From positions 992,001 to 1,056,000 of the forward strand of contig JACJXP010000001.1 of NCBI GenBank assembly GCA_020636575.1: a DNA stretch of 64,000 nt. The letters are read 5' to 3'. A model generated the notes under the pieces. The model did not search any database. It saw only the letters and a program-made list of their open reading frames with translations, and was not told the DNA's origin. The DNA comes from Chitinophagales bacterium (GTDB lineage: Bacteria; Bacteroidota; Bacteroidia; Chitinophagales; Chitinophagaceae). The position numbers and the translations under genes were made by a program. This document shows, one piece after another, positions 25,901 through 35,167 of this stretch (position 1 is its first letter; every line of letters starts with the position of its first letter).

Positions 25901-26711
25901 ACAGGATAGAAAAGAACATCTCAGAAAGATATTATATCCGTTCATTTTGCGAAGGACCAAGGAGCAGGTAGCGAAAGATCTTCCGGAAAAACAGGAAATG
26001 ATCCTTTTCTGCGAAATGGAAAGTGACCAGCGGAATATATATGATGCCTACCGGAATGACTTCCGAAACCAGATATTGGGTGAGATTGAAACCAAAGGAA
26101 TACAGCGATCACAGCTTACGATCCTCCAGGGGTTAATGAAGTTGAGGCAGATCTGTGATTCGCCGGCCATCCTCAATGAACAGGAAAAGTTCGAAAATCA
26201 TTCTATCAAACTGGATGAGCTTAGCAGGGAGATCACAGAAAATATCAGCGATCATAAAGCATTGATATTTTCACAGTTCCTTGGAATGTTGGCGCTGATC
26301 AAAGCCAAGCTGGATGAATTAGGAGTAAAATATGAGTACTTTGATGGAAGTACAACTGCACCTGATAGGGAAAAAGCGATCCAGAGTTTTCAGAATAATG
26401 AAGATGTGAGGGTCTTTCTTATTTCATTAAAGGCCGGTGGCGTGGGATTAAATCTTACCGCTGCTGATTATGTATATATTGTAGACCCCTGGTGGAACCC
26501 GGCTGTAGAACAACAGGCGATTGACCGGACTCATAGAATAGGGCAAACCAAAAATATATTCGCTTACCGGATGATATGCCGGGATACTATTGAGGATAAA
26601 ATTCTAAAACTTCAGGAAAAGAAGCGAGCCCTTGCCAAGGAGATCATATCAGATGATTCCTCATTTGTGAAATCATTGAGCAGGGAGGATGTAGAGTATC
26701 TGTTCAGCTAA
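22941..26711 (+). CDS. SNF2-family helicase with SWIM zinc finger
   Basis: The 1256-residue protein belongs to the bacterial SWIM-SNF2 (HepA/RapA-related) ATPases. The SWIM zinc finger is CAC-x7-CRH (Cys73, Cys75, Cys83, His85). A long middle region (about 280-770) precedes the helicase core: ILADDMGLGKTVQ (motif I, about 817-829), DESQ (motif II, residue 917), MSGTPLQNN (motif III), and the C-terminal helicase lobe with LISLKAGGVGLNLTAADYV and QQAIDRTHRIGQT. These ATPases translocate on double-stranded DNA and are thought to remodel nucleoprotein complexes. It is monocistronic with 153 nt of AT-rich, gene-free leader. Confidence 0.95.
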   Translation: MALPHLIKYVYTHGTDEVIRRGKKIHAIGFAELVDYDDLFGSAVFRVKDDSYSTYYKVYIQKFKDPKATSLRCACPYNLGDICRHEAAALFQLQEMIDRGHLQAEEVQYDQRHTVAKMKNIDLKNLRMFSSPEVFNEAEKFLRTNKAKIDFAENETVKASVTLNGETYKVIIRKNEERNFDTSCDYEDTEHPLCLPKVIVLLQLLNSHGANYFDSIRNWDKEKNKLLEAYGYSLQDDLKGKFEFVYKEGKPFLRVLDSSIKRVTPVAAPSRPVLLPVKEKEEEKKETVIVEENEQKYSQRLGAVFNFDKKSYPFFTADVVLGEPDETNNGFVGKVEKLDISRYVNTESLPDSDKDLLTVLRKLQPAEINKYVSRNSPFSGIWENIIHHEDDDLPAETKELMAEYLLPKFRKLFVDIESSPFVFLLPEGKSFVTKNLVPLQLQPTVVKPQFLIKKNSGGYTVYCKVNAEGMEYDLSDNESISPLFFMYNHQLFLWENHEVIHLIEKFLPAGQMNVKESEWPKVLNEFILPLAKEHKVNFDKTLIHEIKDGNPEAKLFLIEKGDYLVFQPSFSYKGFETRARHRNEIIIPQGNKVVVVYRNYEKEMEFIQKLQNLHSGFIYNEDSATLALKGDDVLKNNWFFLFVDAMKEMKTPVFGFEALKNFRFNTAKPQTKIFISSNTDWFDAKVDILFGDQKVTVAEVKRALANKQQFVQLNDGTLGILPEEWLKKYSLLFRVGEGKTDSLKLSRYHLSVVDELYETRNEEELALQLEEKYGNLKEFSKIREIAPPADLKPILRPYQVAGFQWLNYLRDVRWGGILADDMGLGKTVQALSFLEHYKKENKTLKALVVCPTTLIYNWENEINKFTPSMSYRIHHGSSRTRAKEEMLDHDITITTYGTLRSDIKLLIAVQFDYVILDESQAIKNPASKVTKAACLLQAKNRLCMSGTPLQNNTFDIFAQMNFLNPGMLGTMEFFRQEFAIPIDKFGEQDRKEHLRKILYPFILRRTKEQVAKDLPEKQEMILFCEMESDQRNIYDAYRNDFRNQILGEIETKGIQRSQLTILQGLMKLRQICDSPAILNEQEKFENHSIKLDELSREITENISDHKALIFSQFLGMLALIKAKLDELGVKYEYFDGSTTAPDREKAIQSFQNNEDVRVFLISLKAGGVGLNLTAADYVYIVDPWWNPAVEQQAIDRTHRIGQTKNIFAYRMICRDTIEDKILKLQEKKRALAKEIISDDSSFVKSLSREDVEYLFS

Positions 26712-26819
26712 ACTTCACAAAATCAGGCATTACTTCCATTTGTCGGCACATATAGCCGGTTCATCCTAATTTTTGGCAAATAATTAGTTTACCCGCAGGA
26801 AGTTCCTTGGCCTTACGTC

Positions 26820-26827
26820 TATTTTCG
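26820..26827 (+). promoter_or_regulatory. -7-like element of the first beta-barrel gene
   Basis: TATTTTCG differs from TAnnTTTG by one base and ends 18 nt before the start codon. The second barrel gene has the same octamer at the same distance, which supports both. The ATTAAC boxes of the second gene are absent here. Confidence 0.45.
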
Positions 26828-26845
26828 TACAATTATTAACTTTTT

Positions 26846-29737
26846 ATGAAGAAGATTTTGACTTTAATAGTGGTTTTTTTCTCTTTACTCACTGTTTCTC
26901 AGGCACAAAGAACTGATGGGACAATTAAAGGGAAGTTGGTTGATAGCGCAACCCAAACCCCAATCCCCGATGCCACTATTTCAGTAATGAAAAGCAAAGA
27001 CTCTGCGCTGGCTACATTTACCCTTTCCAATAAATCAGGTGGTTTTGAAGTTAAGGGACTGGCAGAAGGCTCTTATGAATTGATTATCAGCCACACTAGC
27101 TATGATCCTTTTACAAAAAAAATTATTATTTCAGCTACTGAAAAAGATATTGACCTGGGTACAATTACACCCCAAACAGGTGGTAAGGCCCTTGCCAATG
27201 TTACCGTAGTTTCCAGTGTACCCATCCAGGTAAAAGGAGATACGGTTCAGTTTAATGCTTCTGCATTTAAAACAAAGCCCAATGCTACGGTAGAGGATCT
27301 GTTGAAAAAGCTGCCGGGTGTTGAGGTAGATAAAGAGGGAAATATCAAGTCGCAAGGTGAGGATATACAGAAGGTTTATGTAGATGGCAAAGAGTTTTTT
27401 GGCAGTGACCCCAAGCTGGCAACTAAGAATCTTACTGCCGATATGGTAGAAAGCATTCAGGTGTTTGATGATATGAGCGATCAGGCCAAGTTCACCAAAA
27501 TAGATGATGGCAGTGCTTCCAAGACGATAAATATTAAGCTGAAGAAAAATATGAACAAGGGAGTATTTGGAAGAGCTTTGGCTTCTTATGGAGATAATGG
27601 CCGGTATGAAGGAAACCTGATGATCAATAAGTTCAGGGGAAATCAGCGTATTTCTTTACTGTTCAACGGTAATAATATTAATAAACAGGGATTTTCATTT
27701 TCTGACATTATAAGCTCTATGGGAGGTTTTAGTGGATTTGGTGGCGGTGGCCGTGATGGTGGCGGTGGTTTCTCAGGAATGAGAATGTCTGGCGGCGGTG
27801 GTTTTGGAGGATTCGGGGGAGGCAGTGGTTCAACCGGTCTTATTAAGTCACTTTCAGTTGGCTTAAACTATTCTGATGTTTGGGCAAATAAAGTGAAAGT
27901 TAGCGGTAGCTATTTCTTTTCTAACAGCAACCCGGTACAGGAGCAGTCTACATTTAGAAAAACATCTTTTACAGATTCAACAGCATTTCTTGACCGTACT
28001 ACTTTTTCAGATAATATAAATCAGAATCACAGGTTTAACCTTAGAATGGAGTACCAGATAGATTCCATGAACTCACTGATCTATATTCCTTCGCTTACCA
28101 TTCAGCATTCAGAAAACCTGAGCGAGGATACTTCGTTTGTCATGTCAGAAATTCCAGGAGCAAGCTTTCTTACTTCAACAAGCAGATCAAAGAACACCAA
28201 CGTAAGAAATGGATTGAACCTGACAAATAACTTTTTATTCAGACATAAGTTCAGTAAAGTTGGCCGCACAATCACCCTGGGATGGAACAATACCATTGGT
28301 AACAGTAACAGCGATGGATTTACATATTCTAATAATGAATTTTTCAGAGAAGATGGCTCTCTTTACAGAACTATAAACCAGGACCAGCAAAATATCCAAA
28401 AAACGAAAACCAGTAATAATGTATTCAGTACTTCATATACTGAGCCTTTCGGTCTCAATAAATTGCTGGAATTAAATTATGCCTATACAAATAACGTCAG
28501 CACTTCAAATAAAGAGACGTATAACTATAATACGGGATCAGATAAATATGATGTTCCTAATTTGCTCCTGACCAATGACTTTAAAAATATTTTTCTTGCA
28601 CACCGGTTTGGACTTAATTTCCGCCAGCAGGAAACCAAGTATAATTATCAGTTAGGTCTTTCTGTTCAGCAATCAACACTGGAAAGCAACAGCTTCCTTG
28701 CCAGTACCAATAAGGATTCTGTAAGCAGGGCCAGCTATGTAAACTATTTTCCAACAGCCAATTTCAACTTTACACCGTCCAGGAACAAAACATTACGCTT
28801 CAGGTATAATGGTAGAACAAATCAGCCATCTATCACCCAGTTACAAAATGTTCTTGACGTATCTGATCAGTTAAACCAAAGCATAGGAAACCCGGACTTG
28901 AAACAAGAGTTTACAAATAGTTTCAATTTAAATTACCGTTCTTTTGATATGCTTACATTCAAATTCCTTTCTGCCAGTCTTAATTATACTACTACAGGGA
29001 ATAAGATCGTTAACAGTATTAATTATGTAGTAAACGGTACAGATACCCTAAAGGGAGCACAATTGACAAAGCCTGTAAACTTGAATGGTTATTCCCAGGC
29101 CCGTTCTTTTATCACATTAGGCCTGCCATTTAAAAACCCTAAAATGAAGGGTTCCAGCCTGAATTTTACCAATAACATTACATACCAGAGAGATGTGAGC
29201 CTGATCTTTGAAGAAGAAAATATTGGTAAAACGTTTACCATTAACCAGGGTGTAGGTTTCAACTTTAATAAAGAAGTAATTGATTTTGGTATTAAAGCAA
29301 ACATCGCCTATACCAACGTAAACTATTCGGTTAATAAAGATCTCAATGAGAAGTATTATACACAAACCTACTCAGCTGATTTTTCATATACATTCAAGAG
29401 TAGTCTTATTTTCTCAACTGATTTCGACTACTATATCAATACCGGCAGGGCAGAAGGATATAATTTAAATATTCCTCTTTGGAATGCAAGTTTGAGCAAA
29501 CAGATATTCAAAAACAAAGCCGGCGAGATCAAATTTTCTGTGAATGACATTCTGAACCAGAATCAAAGTATTTCCCGTACAACAGGCGACAACTATATTC
29601 AGGATACCCGCAGCATGGTGCTGAAGCGCTACTTTATGGTAGGGTTTTTATACAACCTGAATAAAATGGGAGGCAATACACAGCAAAATATGCCAAGAGA
29701 AATGCAGAGAGGTATGAGAAGTATGAGGATGTATTAA
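26846..29737 (+). CDS. Outer-membrane beta-barrel protein with N-terminal CarboxypepD_reg-like domain (paralogue 1)
   Basis: This 963-residue protein has a signal peptide (KKILTLIVVFFSLLTVSQA), a carboxypeptidase-regulatory-like beta-sandwich (about 25-105, GTIKGKLVDSATQTPIPDAT), a plug-like segment (LLKKLPGVEVDKEGNIKSQG, VYVDGKEFFGSDPKLATKN) and a large C-terminal beta-barrel that fits OMP_b-brl_3/TonB-dependent-receptor type proteins. A glycine-rich insertion lies near residues 292-335. No clear TonB box is seen. Such proteins are outer-membrane transport channels of unknown cargo. It shares the layout and many motifs with the gene at 30222, so the two arose by duplication. A strong terminator follows. 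Confidence 0.9.
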   Translation: MKKILTLIVVFFSLLTVSQAQRTDGTIKGKLVDSATQTPIPDATISVMKSKDSALATFTLSNKSGGFEVKGLAEGSYELIISHTSYDPFTKKIIISATEKDIDLGTITPQTGGKALANVTVVSSVPIQVKGDTVQFNASAFKTKPNATVEDLLKKLPGVEVDKEGNIKSQGEDIQKVYVDGKEFFGSDPKLATKNLTADMVESIQVFDDMSDQAKFTKIDDGSASKTINIKLKKNMNKGVFGRALASYGDNGRYEGNLMINKFRGNQRISLLFNGNNINKQGFSFSDIISSMGGFSGFGGGGRDGGGGFSGMRMSGGGGFGGFGGGSGSTGLIKSLSVGLNYSDVWANKVKVSGSYFFSNSNPVQEQSTFRKTSFTDSTAFLDRTTFSDNINQNHRFNLRMEYQIDSMNSLIYIPSLTIQHSENLSEDTSFVMSEIPGASFLTSTSRSKNTNVRNGLNLTNNFLFRHKFSKVGRTITLGWNNTIGNSNSDGFTYSNNEFFREDGSLYRTINQDQQNIQKTKTSNNVFSTSYTEPFGLNKLLELNYAYTNNVSTSNKETYNYNTGSDKYDVPNLLLTNDFKNIFLAHRFGLNFRQQETKYNYQLGLSVQQSTLESNSFLASTNKDSVSRASYVNYFPTANFNFTPSRNKTLRFRYNGRTNQPSITQLQNVLDVSDQLNQSIGNPDLKQEFTNSFNLNYRSFDMLTFKFLSASLNYTTTGNKIVNSINYVVNGTDTLKGAQLTKPVNLNGYSQARSFITLGLPFKNPKMKGSSLNFTNNITYQRDVSLIFEEENIGKTFTINQGVGFNFNKEVIDFGIKANIAYTNVNYSVNKDLNEKYYTQTYSADFSYTFKSSLIFSTDFDYYINTGRAEGYNLNIPLWNASLSKQIFKNKAGEIKFSVNDILNQNQSISRTTGDNYIQDTRSMVLKRYFMVGFLYNLNKMGGNTQQNMPREMQRGMRSMRMY

Positions 29738-29756
29738 TAGGCTATATATAAAAACC

Positions 29757-29790
29757 AAAAAGCCCCGATCATTTGTCGGGGCTTTTTTTA
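29757..29790 (+). terminator. Intrinsic terminator after barrel gene 1
   Basis: AAAAAGCCCCGA-tcatttg-TCGGGGCTTTTTTT is a perfect GC-rich stem with A-tract and T-tract on its two sides. It may act in both directions, serving also the small ORF on the minus strand. Confidence 0.9.
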
Positions 29791-29804
29791 TATACTTTTC
29801 AATT

Positions 29805-29963
29805 TTACTTACGCCTGTAATATGTTCCGGCAGAAGGCGAAGAGCCAGAAAATATAACCGACAGAATTGATTTGATCAACCGCAAAAAATTGAAAGAAGG
29901 CTTATAATAGTTTCTGTAGATCTTTGCGGACTCATTCAGGTGAGACATTTCTTTGTTTTTCAT
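29805..29963 (-). CDS. Possible small basic protein, 52 residues
   Basis: An ATG at 29963 opens a 52-codon frame ending at a TAA (29805). The product begins MKNKEMSHLNESAKIYRNYY and ends with a basic tail (TYYRRK), with a short hydrophobic helix in the middle (FLRLIKSILSVIFSG). I do not recognise it. The bidirectional hairpin at 29757-29790 would terminate it. It is the only plausible gene in the 484-nt gap between the two barrel genes; the rest of the gap holds the regulatory boxes at 30137-30203. Confidence 0.4.
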   Translation of the reverse strand: MKNKEMSHLNESAKIYRNYYKPSFNFLRLIKSILSVIFSGSSPSAGTYYRRK

Positions 29964-30136
29964 ATAAGGTTATTTTACTAAGGGTATACGATTTTTAAGG
30001 CTCTCTAAAAATAGGAAATTTCGTTGAATTTTTATCTTCTTACCTTTTACATGGCTGGTTAAAATATTTCCTTTTAGGATAAAACGCAGCAATATCTTGT
30101 TTTATTACGCTGGGGTTAATACGGGCGGATTAAAAC

Positions 30137-30203
30137 ATTAACTTTCATTAACAATAAACAAAGCCCCATTAACCCGTATTGCCATAGCCGGAGAATATTT
30201 TCG
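30137..30203 (+). promoter_or_regulatory. Promoter with three phased ATTAAC boxes
   Basis: CATTAAC occurs with ATTAAC at 30137-30142, 30147-30152 and 30168-30173, so box starts are 10 and 21 nt apart (one and two helical turns). The -7-like TATTTTCG is at 30196-30203, 22 nt after the third box. An inverted repeat AATACGGG (30118-30125)/CCCGTATT (30173-30180) frames the set. Direct repeats at this spacing are the usual targets of OmpR-type regulators. The GLPGLI promoter at 35272-35338 has the same geometry. Confidence 0.7.
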
Positions 30204-30221
30204 CATCGAAATCAATCGGCC

Positions 30222-33041
30222 ATGAGAAAGTTTTTTTTACTGCTTTTCCTGACAAGTTGTTCCTTGCTTGTGTTTTCCCAAAAGAACGGGACGGTAAGAG
30301 GTATTGCTTTTGATACCATCAGCAAACAGCCTGTTTCTTCAGCAACTATTACGGTCTTATCTGCGAAAGATTCTTCACTGGTTACATTTACCATGACAGG
30401 GAATGATGGAAAGTTTCAACTAACCGGGCTTGCAGATGGTGCGTACAGGCTGTTGATCACCCATGTAAACTACCATAACAACAATACCTGGTTTACTGTT
30501 TCTGACAGCACTAAAAACGTTTCATTAGGCAGTGTGGTCATGAATGACAAAGCCAAAGTATTGGAGGAAGTGGTTGTGGCGAATGAGGCTCCCCCGGTTA
30601 CGCTTATCAATGATACCATCCAGTATAATGCCGGTTCTTTTAAGGTGCAGCCAAATGCCAACGTAGAGCAGCTTCTTAAAAAACTGCCGGGTGTAAAGGT
30701 GGAGAAAGACGGAACCATTAAGGCGCAGGGAGAAAAAGTGAGCAAAGTGTTGGTTGACGGGAAGGAGTTTTTTGGGAACGACCCGAAGATCGCCACAAAA
30801 AACCTGCCTGCGGATGCCGTAGATAAAGTGCAGGTTTATGACAAACAAAGCGATCAGGCACAATTGACCGGCTTTGAAGATGGTGAGTATGAAAAGACAA
30901 TTAACCTGAAATTAAAAGCGGACAAAAAGAAAGGCAAATTTGGAAAAGTTACAGCTGGGGGTGGAAACAAGGAACGGTATGAGGGGAAATTCAATATAAA
31001 CTCATTTAAGGGTGCCCGCCAGCTGTCGGCAATTGGCATGGGGAATAACACCAATGCAGAAGGGTTCTCCTTCATGGATATCATGAATTTTACCGGCGAC
31101 TTATCCAGGATGATGAAAGGTGGCGGTGGTAATATCGAGATCAATATTTCAGCTGATGATGCTGTCGCAATGGGGATGAATCCGGCGGGTAGTAACAACG
31201 GTATTGTTACTGCCTGGGGTGGTGGGTTAAACTATAATAATATAATTGGTAAAAAGCTTGACCTGCAGAGTAACTATTTCTATAACAGGTACAACCCGTT
31301 CCAGGAAAGTAATGTGCAACGGGAATACCTTCTGCCCGGGTCCTCTTATTTTTATAACCAGCATGCAACAACTGACAATCTTAGCAATTCTCATCGGCTT
31401 AATCTGAATACACTATATGAGATCGATTCTATGAACAGCATCCGGTTTCAGCCTTCATTCAGTTATCAAAAGAAGAACAACTATGGACAGTCTGATTATA
31501 ATACGTTGTCACAGGAAGGGACACTGATAACAGAGGGCTTTAATAATAGCCGCACATGGGGTGATGGCGTCAATTTTACGAATAATATCACCTGGCGAAA
31601 AAAATTCAGAAGAAAGGGCCGCACATTCTCACTGGCTATACAAACCGGGTTGAACGAAAGTAATACAGAAGGAAGTCAATACAGTATCAATAGTTTTTAT
31701 AACAATGGAGTTTTAGTAAAGGATGACACACTGAACCAGCAATCAGTTACCTCTGGCAACTTTCGCAGTTATAATGTAAGGGCAGCATATACGGAGCCTC
31801 TTTGGAAAAGATCCTTGATGGAGTTCAGTATCCGAAATAGCAATAGCCGTAATGTTGCCGAGAAAACAACTTACGATTACAATAGAGGAAGCGGCAAGTA
31901 TGATTATATGAATGATATGCTGAGCAATGATTTTGAAAACAAATACGGATTCACTAACCTGGGATTCAGGATTCGTACACAGAGGAGAAAATATAACTAT
32001 TCATTAGGTGTAGCCTGGCAAAATGCCAGCCTGGAAGGAAAGGTCATCAGCGGAATAACAGACTCACTTATCGCTCAAAAATTCAGTAATCTGCTTCCAA
32101 TGGCAAGTTTTCAATACAACTTTACCCGGTTTAAAAGATTCTCTGTCTCTTATTTTAGCTCTACCAATCAACCCTCTGCCTCCCAATTGCAGCCGGTTCC
32201 TGATGTAAGTGATCGTTTGAATATCAGGGAGGGTAACCCCGATCTGAAACAGGAGTTTAGCCATGCCATTCGTGGAAACCTGAACCTGGTAAGCCCTTAT
32301 AAGAACAAGAATCTCTTCTGGTTCTTTACAGTTCAAACTACAAAGAATAAGATCGTAAATTATGATTCCCTGGATATTGTCAGTAGTATCCGTTATTCAA
32401 AACCGGTAAATGTGGATGGCGTATTTAACATGAATAATGAGATCAGCTATAGTATGCCGGTACGTTTTTTAAAGGGAACTATGGAGCTAAGCAGTAATAT
32501 TCGCTATAGTAAAGGCAAGCAGTTCATCAACCAGGTACTCAATGAGATCAAAACTATTTCTGTGGGACCACAGCTAAGACTGGACATGAGTCCGGCCGAT
32601 AAATTAAGTATGGGTACCGGGATATCCTTGAATCATAACAAAACCAAATACTCTGTTTCTTCGGCACAGGATATAAAATATCTGTCGTATGAGTATAATG
32701 TATACATCGATTGGGAGATGCCAAAAGGATTCTATTTTTCAACCGACTTTACTTACACTGTTAACAGTCAGCGGGCTGAAGGTTTTAACACAAAAGTGCC
32801 TTTATGGAATGCAAGTATTAGTAAACAAATGCTGAAGTTCAATAGGGGGGAGTTAAAAATATCTGCTATAGATATCTTGAACCGGAATATAGGTGTTAGC
32901 CGCAATACAGGACTTGGCTATATTGAAGATAGCCGGGTGCTTACATTAAGACAGTTTTTCCTGTTAAGCTTTACGTATAGTCTTAGCAAGGTTGGATTGC
33001 AAAAAGCCGGTGGTGGCGGAATGAAGATTATTGCCCGTTAG
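30222..33041 (+). CDS. Outer-membrane beta-barrel protein with N-terminal CarboxypepD_reg-like domain (paralogue 2)
   Basis: The 939-residue protein has the same architecture as the gene at 26846: signal peptide, carboxypeptidase-regulatory-like domain (GTVRGIAFDTISKQPVSSAT), plug segment (LLKKLPGVKVEKDGTIKAQG, VLVDGKEFFGNDPKIATKNL) and C-terminal beta-barrel with aromatic-ended strands. A short glycine-rich stretch near residue 292 replaces the long one of paralogue 1. Outer-membrane barrels of this family are often encoded near GLPGLI proteins; one lies 1.3 kb downstream, under a promoter of the same design. Cargo unknown. Confidence 0.9.
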   Translation: MRKFFLLLFLTSCSLLVFSQKNGTVRGIAFDTISKQPVSSATITVLSAKDSSLVTFTMTGNDGKFQLTGLADGAYRLLITHVNYHNNNTWFTVSDSTKNVSLGSVVMNDKAKVLEEVVVANEAPPVTLINDTIQYNAGSFKVQPNANVEQLLKKLPGVKVEKDGTIKAQGEKVSKVLVDGKEFFGNDPKIATKNLPADAVDKVQVYDKQSDQAQLTGFEDGEYEKTINLKLKADKKKGKFGKVTAGGGNKERYEGKFNINSFKGARQLSAIGMGNNTNAEGFSFMDIMNFTGDLSRMMKGGGGNIEINISADDAVAMGMNPAGSNNGIVTAWGGGLNYNNIIGKKLDLQSNYFYNRYNPFQESNVQREYLLPGSSYFYNQHATTDNLSNSHRLNLNTLYEIDSMNSIRFQPSFSYQKKNNYGQSDYNTLSQEGTLITEGFNNSRTWGDGVNFTNNITWRKKFRRKGRTFSLAIQTGLNESNTEGSQYSINSFYNNGVLVKDDTLNQQSVTSGNFRSYNVRAAYTEPLWKRSLMEFSIRNSNSRNVAEKTTYDYNRGSGKYDYMNDMLSNDFENKYGFTNLGFRIRTQRRKYNYSLGVAWQNASLEGKVISGITDSLIAQKFSNLLPMASFQYNFTRFKRFSVSYFSSTNQPSASQLQPVPDVSDRLNIREGNPDLKQEFSHAIRGNLNLVSPYKNKNLFWFFTVQTTKNKIVNYDSLDIVSSIRYSKPVNVDGVFNMNNEISYSMPVRFLKGTMELSSNIRYSKGKQFINQVLNEIKTISVGPQLRLDMSPADKLSMGTGISLNHNKTKYSVSSAQDIKYLSYEYNVYIDWEMPKGFYFSTDFTYTVNSQRAEGFNTKVPLWNASISKQMLKFNRGELKISAIDILNRNIGVSRNTGLGYIEDSRVLTLRQFFLLSFTYSLSKVGLQKAGGGGMKIIAR

Positions 33042-33050
33042 GGATGATCT

Positions 33051-34226
33051 TTACTTCTTAAACAGTAGCTTTTTTGCATTTTTCTGGGCTTTAAGTGCCA
33101 GTTCCGTAGCCAAAAAACAATGATCCTGTGTCATGGCTGTTTCGGTACGGTTCAATACATCATTTACAAATAATTCACCAAAAGGTAATGGCTCATTTTC
33201 GCAGTCGATATACTTTGTTTCTTTCTGGGTGACCAGGTAAAGATGATTGCCTCCTTTATGATCAGTAGCAATATCAATGTTCTTTCTTATTTCTATAAAA
33301 CCTTCTGTACCCAGAATCGTTAAACGTCCATCACCCCAGGATCCCAGCCCGTCAGGCGTAAACCAATCTATACGGATATAGCCTGTACCGCCATTGCCGG
33401 TGACCTGCGCATCCCCAAAGTCTTCAAAATTGGGGTATTGAGGATAGTGTACATTTCCGGTTTGTGAAGAAACAATTTCTGCTTTTGTAGAACCGGTAAA
33501 AAACAGGAACTGATCAAACTGGTGTGAACCAATGTCAGTGATAATGCCGCCATAATATTTTTTATCAAAGAACCATTCAGGTCTTGAGGGTATATTCATT
33601 CTATGTGGTCCCATGCCAATGGTTTGCACCACATTACCAATAGTGCCGGCTTTTACCAGTTCACCGGCTTTTACAGTTGCCCTGTTCTCAAACCGCTCAC
33701 TGTACATAATGCTATAAATACGCTTTGTTTCTTTTTGTATCTTTTTTACTTCAGCCAATTGCTCAAGTGTAGTGATGCCAGGCTTATCAACCAGGTAATC
33801 TTTTCCGTGTTTCATTACTTCAATACCCAACGGCGCTCTTTCAACGGGGATGCCCGAACTAAGAACTACATGTATGGAGTTGTCTTCAAGTATTTCCTTT
33901 TTATCGCTGACCTGCTTTACTTGTGGGAATCTTTTGGAAAAAGCAGCTGCGAGGTCAGGTTCTTTAGCATAAAAAGAAACAAACTCACCCCCACCCCTTA
34001 TTACAGCAGCAGCCATTCCGTATATATGGCCATGATTAATACCGATAACGCTGAACCGGATCTTCGATTGTCGATTGTGTTCGGGATAAAATAATTCGCT
34101 AGTGCTTTTCTCCTTTGATGTTCCGCCTGCCATTGCTTTATGAGCTACAGAAGGGAAAAAAAATAACCCGGTGGCAGCAGTGGTTGCTTTTTGGATGAAT
34201 TTACGTCTGCTTGAAGAACTTTTCAT
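33051..34226 (-). CDS. Gfo/Idh/MocA-family oxidoreductase, exported
   Basis: This 391-residue protein starts with a twin-arginine-type signal (SSSRRKFIQKATTAATG), so it is probably exported folded with its NAD(P) cofactor. The Rossmann domain (about 45-170) contains VIGINHGHIYGMAAAVIRGG, and DKPGITTLEQLAEVKK carries the Lys-Pro of the family's catalytic EKP-type motif in the form DKP. The C-terminal alpha/beta domain shows GGIITDIGSHQFDQFLFFTG. Family members oxidise sugars or sugar derivatives. It is convergent with barrel gene 2 (9-nt gap). Confidence 0.9.
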   Translation of the reverse strand: MKSSSSRRKFIQKATTAATGLFFFPSVAHKAMAGGTSKEKSTSELFYPEHNRQSKIRFSVIGINHGHIYGMAAAVIRGGGEFVSFYAKEPDLAAAFSKRFPQVKQVSDKKEILEDNSIHVVLSSGIPVERAPLGIEVMKHGKDYLVDKPGITTLEQLAEVKKIQKETKRIYSIMYSERFENRATVKAGELVKAGTIGNVVQTIGMGPHRMNIPSRPEWFFDKKYYGGIITDIGSHQFDQFLFFTGSTKAEIVSSQTGNVHYPQYPNFEDFGDAQVTGNGGTGYIRIDWFTPDGLGSWGDGRLTILGTEGFIEIRKNIDIATDHKGGNHLYLVTQKETKYIDCENEPLPFGELFVNDVLNRTETAMTQDHCFLATELALKAQKNAKKLLFKK

Positions 34227-34286
34227 AATACAACTGTTAATGACAGTAACGAATTTATTCTTTTATTCCCGTAAAAGAAGTATCGA

Positions 34287-34321
34287 TATAAAAGAAAAGC
34301 CCCCTGTAAAAGCAGGGGGCT
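34287..34321 (-). terminator. Intrinsic terminator after the GLPGLI gene
   Basis: On the minus strand AGCCCCCTG-cttttа-type loop-CAGGGGGCT is a nine-pair GC-rich stem followed by TTTCTTTTAT. It lies 19 nt after the GLPGLI stop and separates it from the Gfo/Idh gene. Confidence 0.85.
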
Positions 34322-34340
34322 GAACTGATTATTTTTTTAT

Positions 34341-35150
34341 TTAATTCATTCTGATGATCCTGTTACCTCCGGGGTTATTTCTTTGCATTTCTTCCATCAT
34401 TTTATCTCTTTCCTTTTTATATTCTTCCTGTGTATATCTTTTTTTACCGGTAGGCTCTTTTATGGTAGTCAGATCTGCTTTTTCGTCCAGGAATGAAGCA
34501 ACATAAGTTTGATCACCATCTTTGATATCCATTTCCAGTATCAGCCCGGGTAATTGCCCCTGGAACTCTGAGGGTCCTGCGGATACGGGAATATCAGTTG
34601 CAAACCAGGCAACAACATTTGCAGTATCATCAATTTCTTTTCTTTCCATTTTTCCATTGTCCATATTTACAGACATTCTCTTACTCACACGAACCGCAGT
34701 TGCTTTCATACAATTATGTCCCAGGATCGTTTTTGTTTCCCCTGCCATTTTCCATTGCAACGAACTTATGGTATCGTCAACAATGAAAGTTTTATCCATG
34801 AATTCCCTTTTTTCAACCCTTTTATGGGTATTGAAATTGTTGTATAAAACATCGTTGGCTCCTGCCACTACCATCCGTATCTGCATTCCATTACCTCCAA
34901 AGGTAGGACCACCATCATCTGAATTATCGGGTTCTGCCTGCCTCCATATAGATTGATTATTCCCAAAAGTCAGTTCATATTTATCAGTCCGGCTGCTGGG
35001 CATCTGGCTTTCCATACCACCTGCCATACCGGTGAAGCTAAAATGTAGTTTTACAGTCCGGTTATAAACTACTTTCCCTTGTGTTTGCTGCGCTTTTATA
35101 ATACCTGTTAACAAAACAAAGGCAGCAGCACTCAGTAATATTTTTTTCAT
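34341..35150 (-). CDS. GLPGLI-family exported protein
   Basis: The 269-residue protein has a signal peptide (KKILLSAAAFVLLTGIIKAQ) and the family signature near residue 208 in the form GQLPGLILEMDIKDGD. The domain starts with GKVVYNRTVKLHFSFTG and ends with a basic, asparagine-rich tail. GLPGLI proteins are found in Bacteroidota, are predicted to be periplasmic or surface-located, and have no established function; they are frequently encoded near outer-membrane beta-barrel proteins. This gene is divergent from a histidine kinase and shares its promoter design with barrel gene 2. Confidence 0.9.
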   Translation of the reverse strand: MKKILLSAAAFVLLTGIIKAQQTQGKVVYNRTVKLHFSFTGMAGGMESQMPSSRTDKYELTFGNNQSIWRQAEPDNSDDGGPTFGGNGMQIRMVVAGANDVLYNNFNTHKRVEKREFMDKTFIVDDTISSLQWKMAGETKTILGHNCMKATAVRVSKRMSVNMDNGKMERKEIDDTANVVAWFATDIPVSAGPSEFQGQLPGLILEMDIKDGDQTYVASFLDEKADLTTIKEPTGKKRYTQEEYKKERDKMMEEMQRNNPGGNRIIRMN

Positions 35151-35167
35151 GGTTTAGTTTTTAGTTA

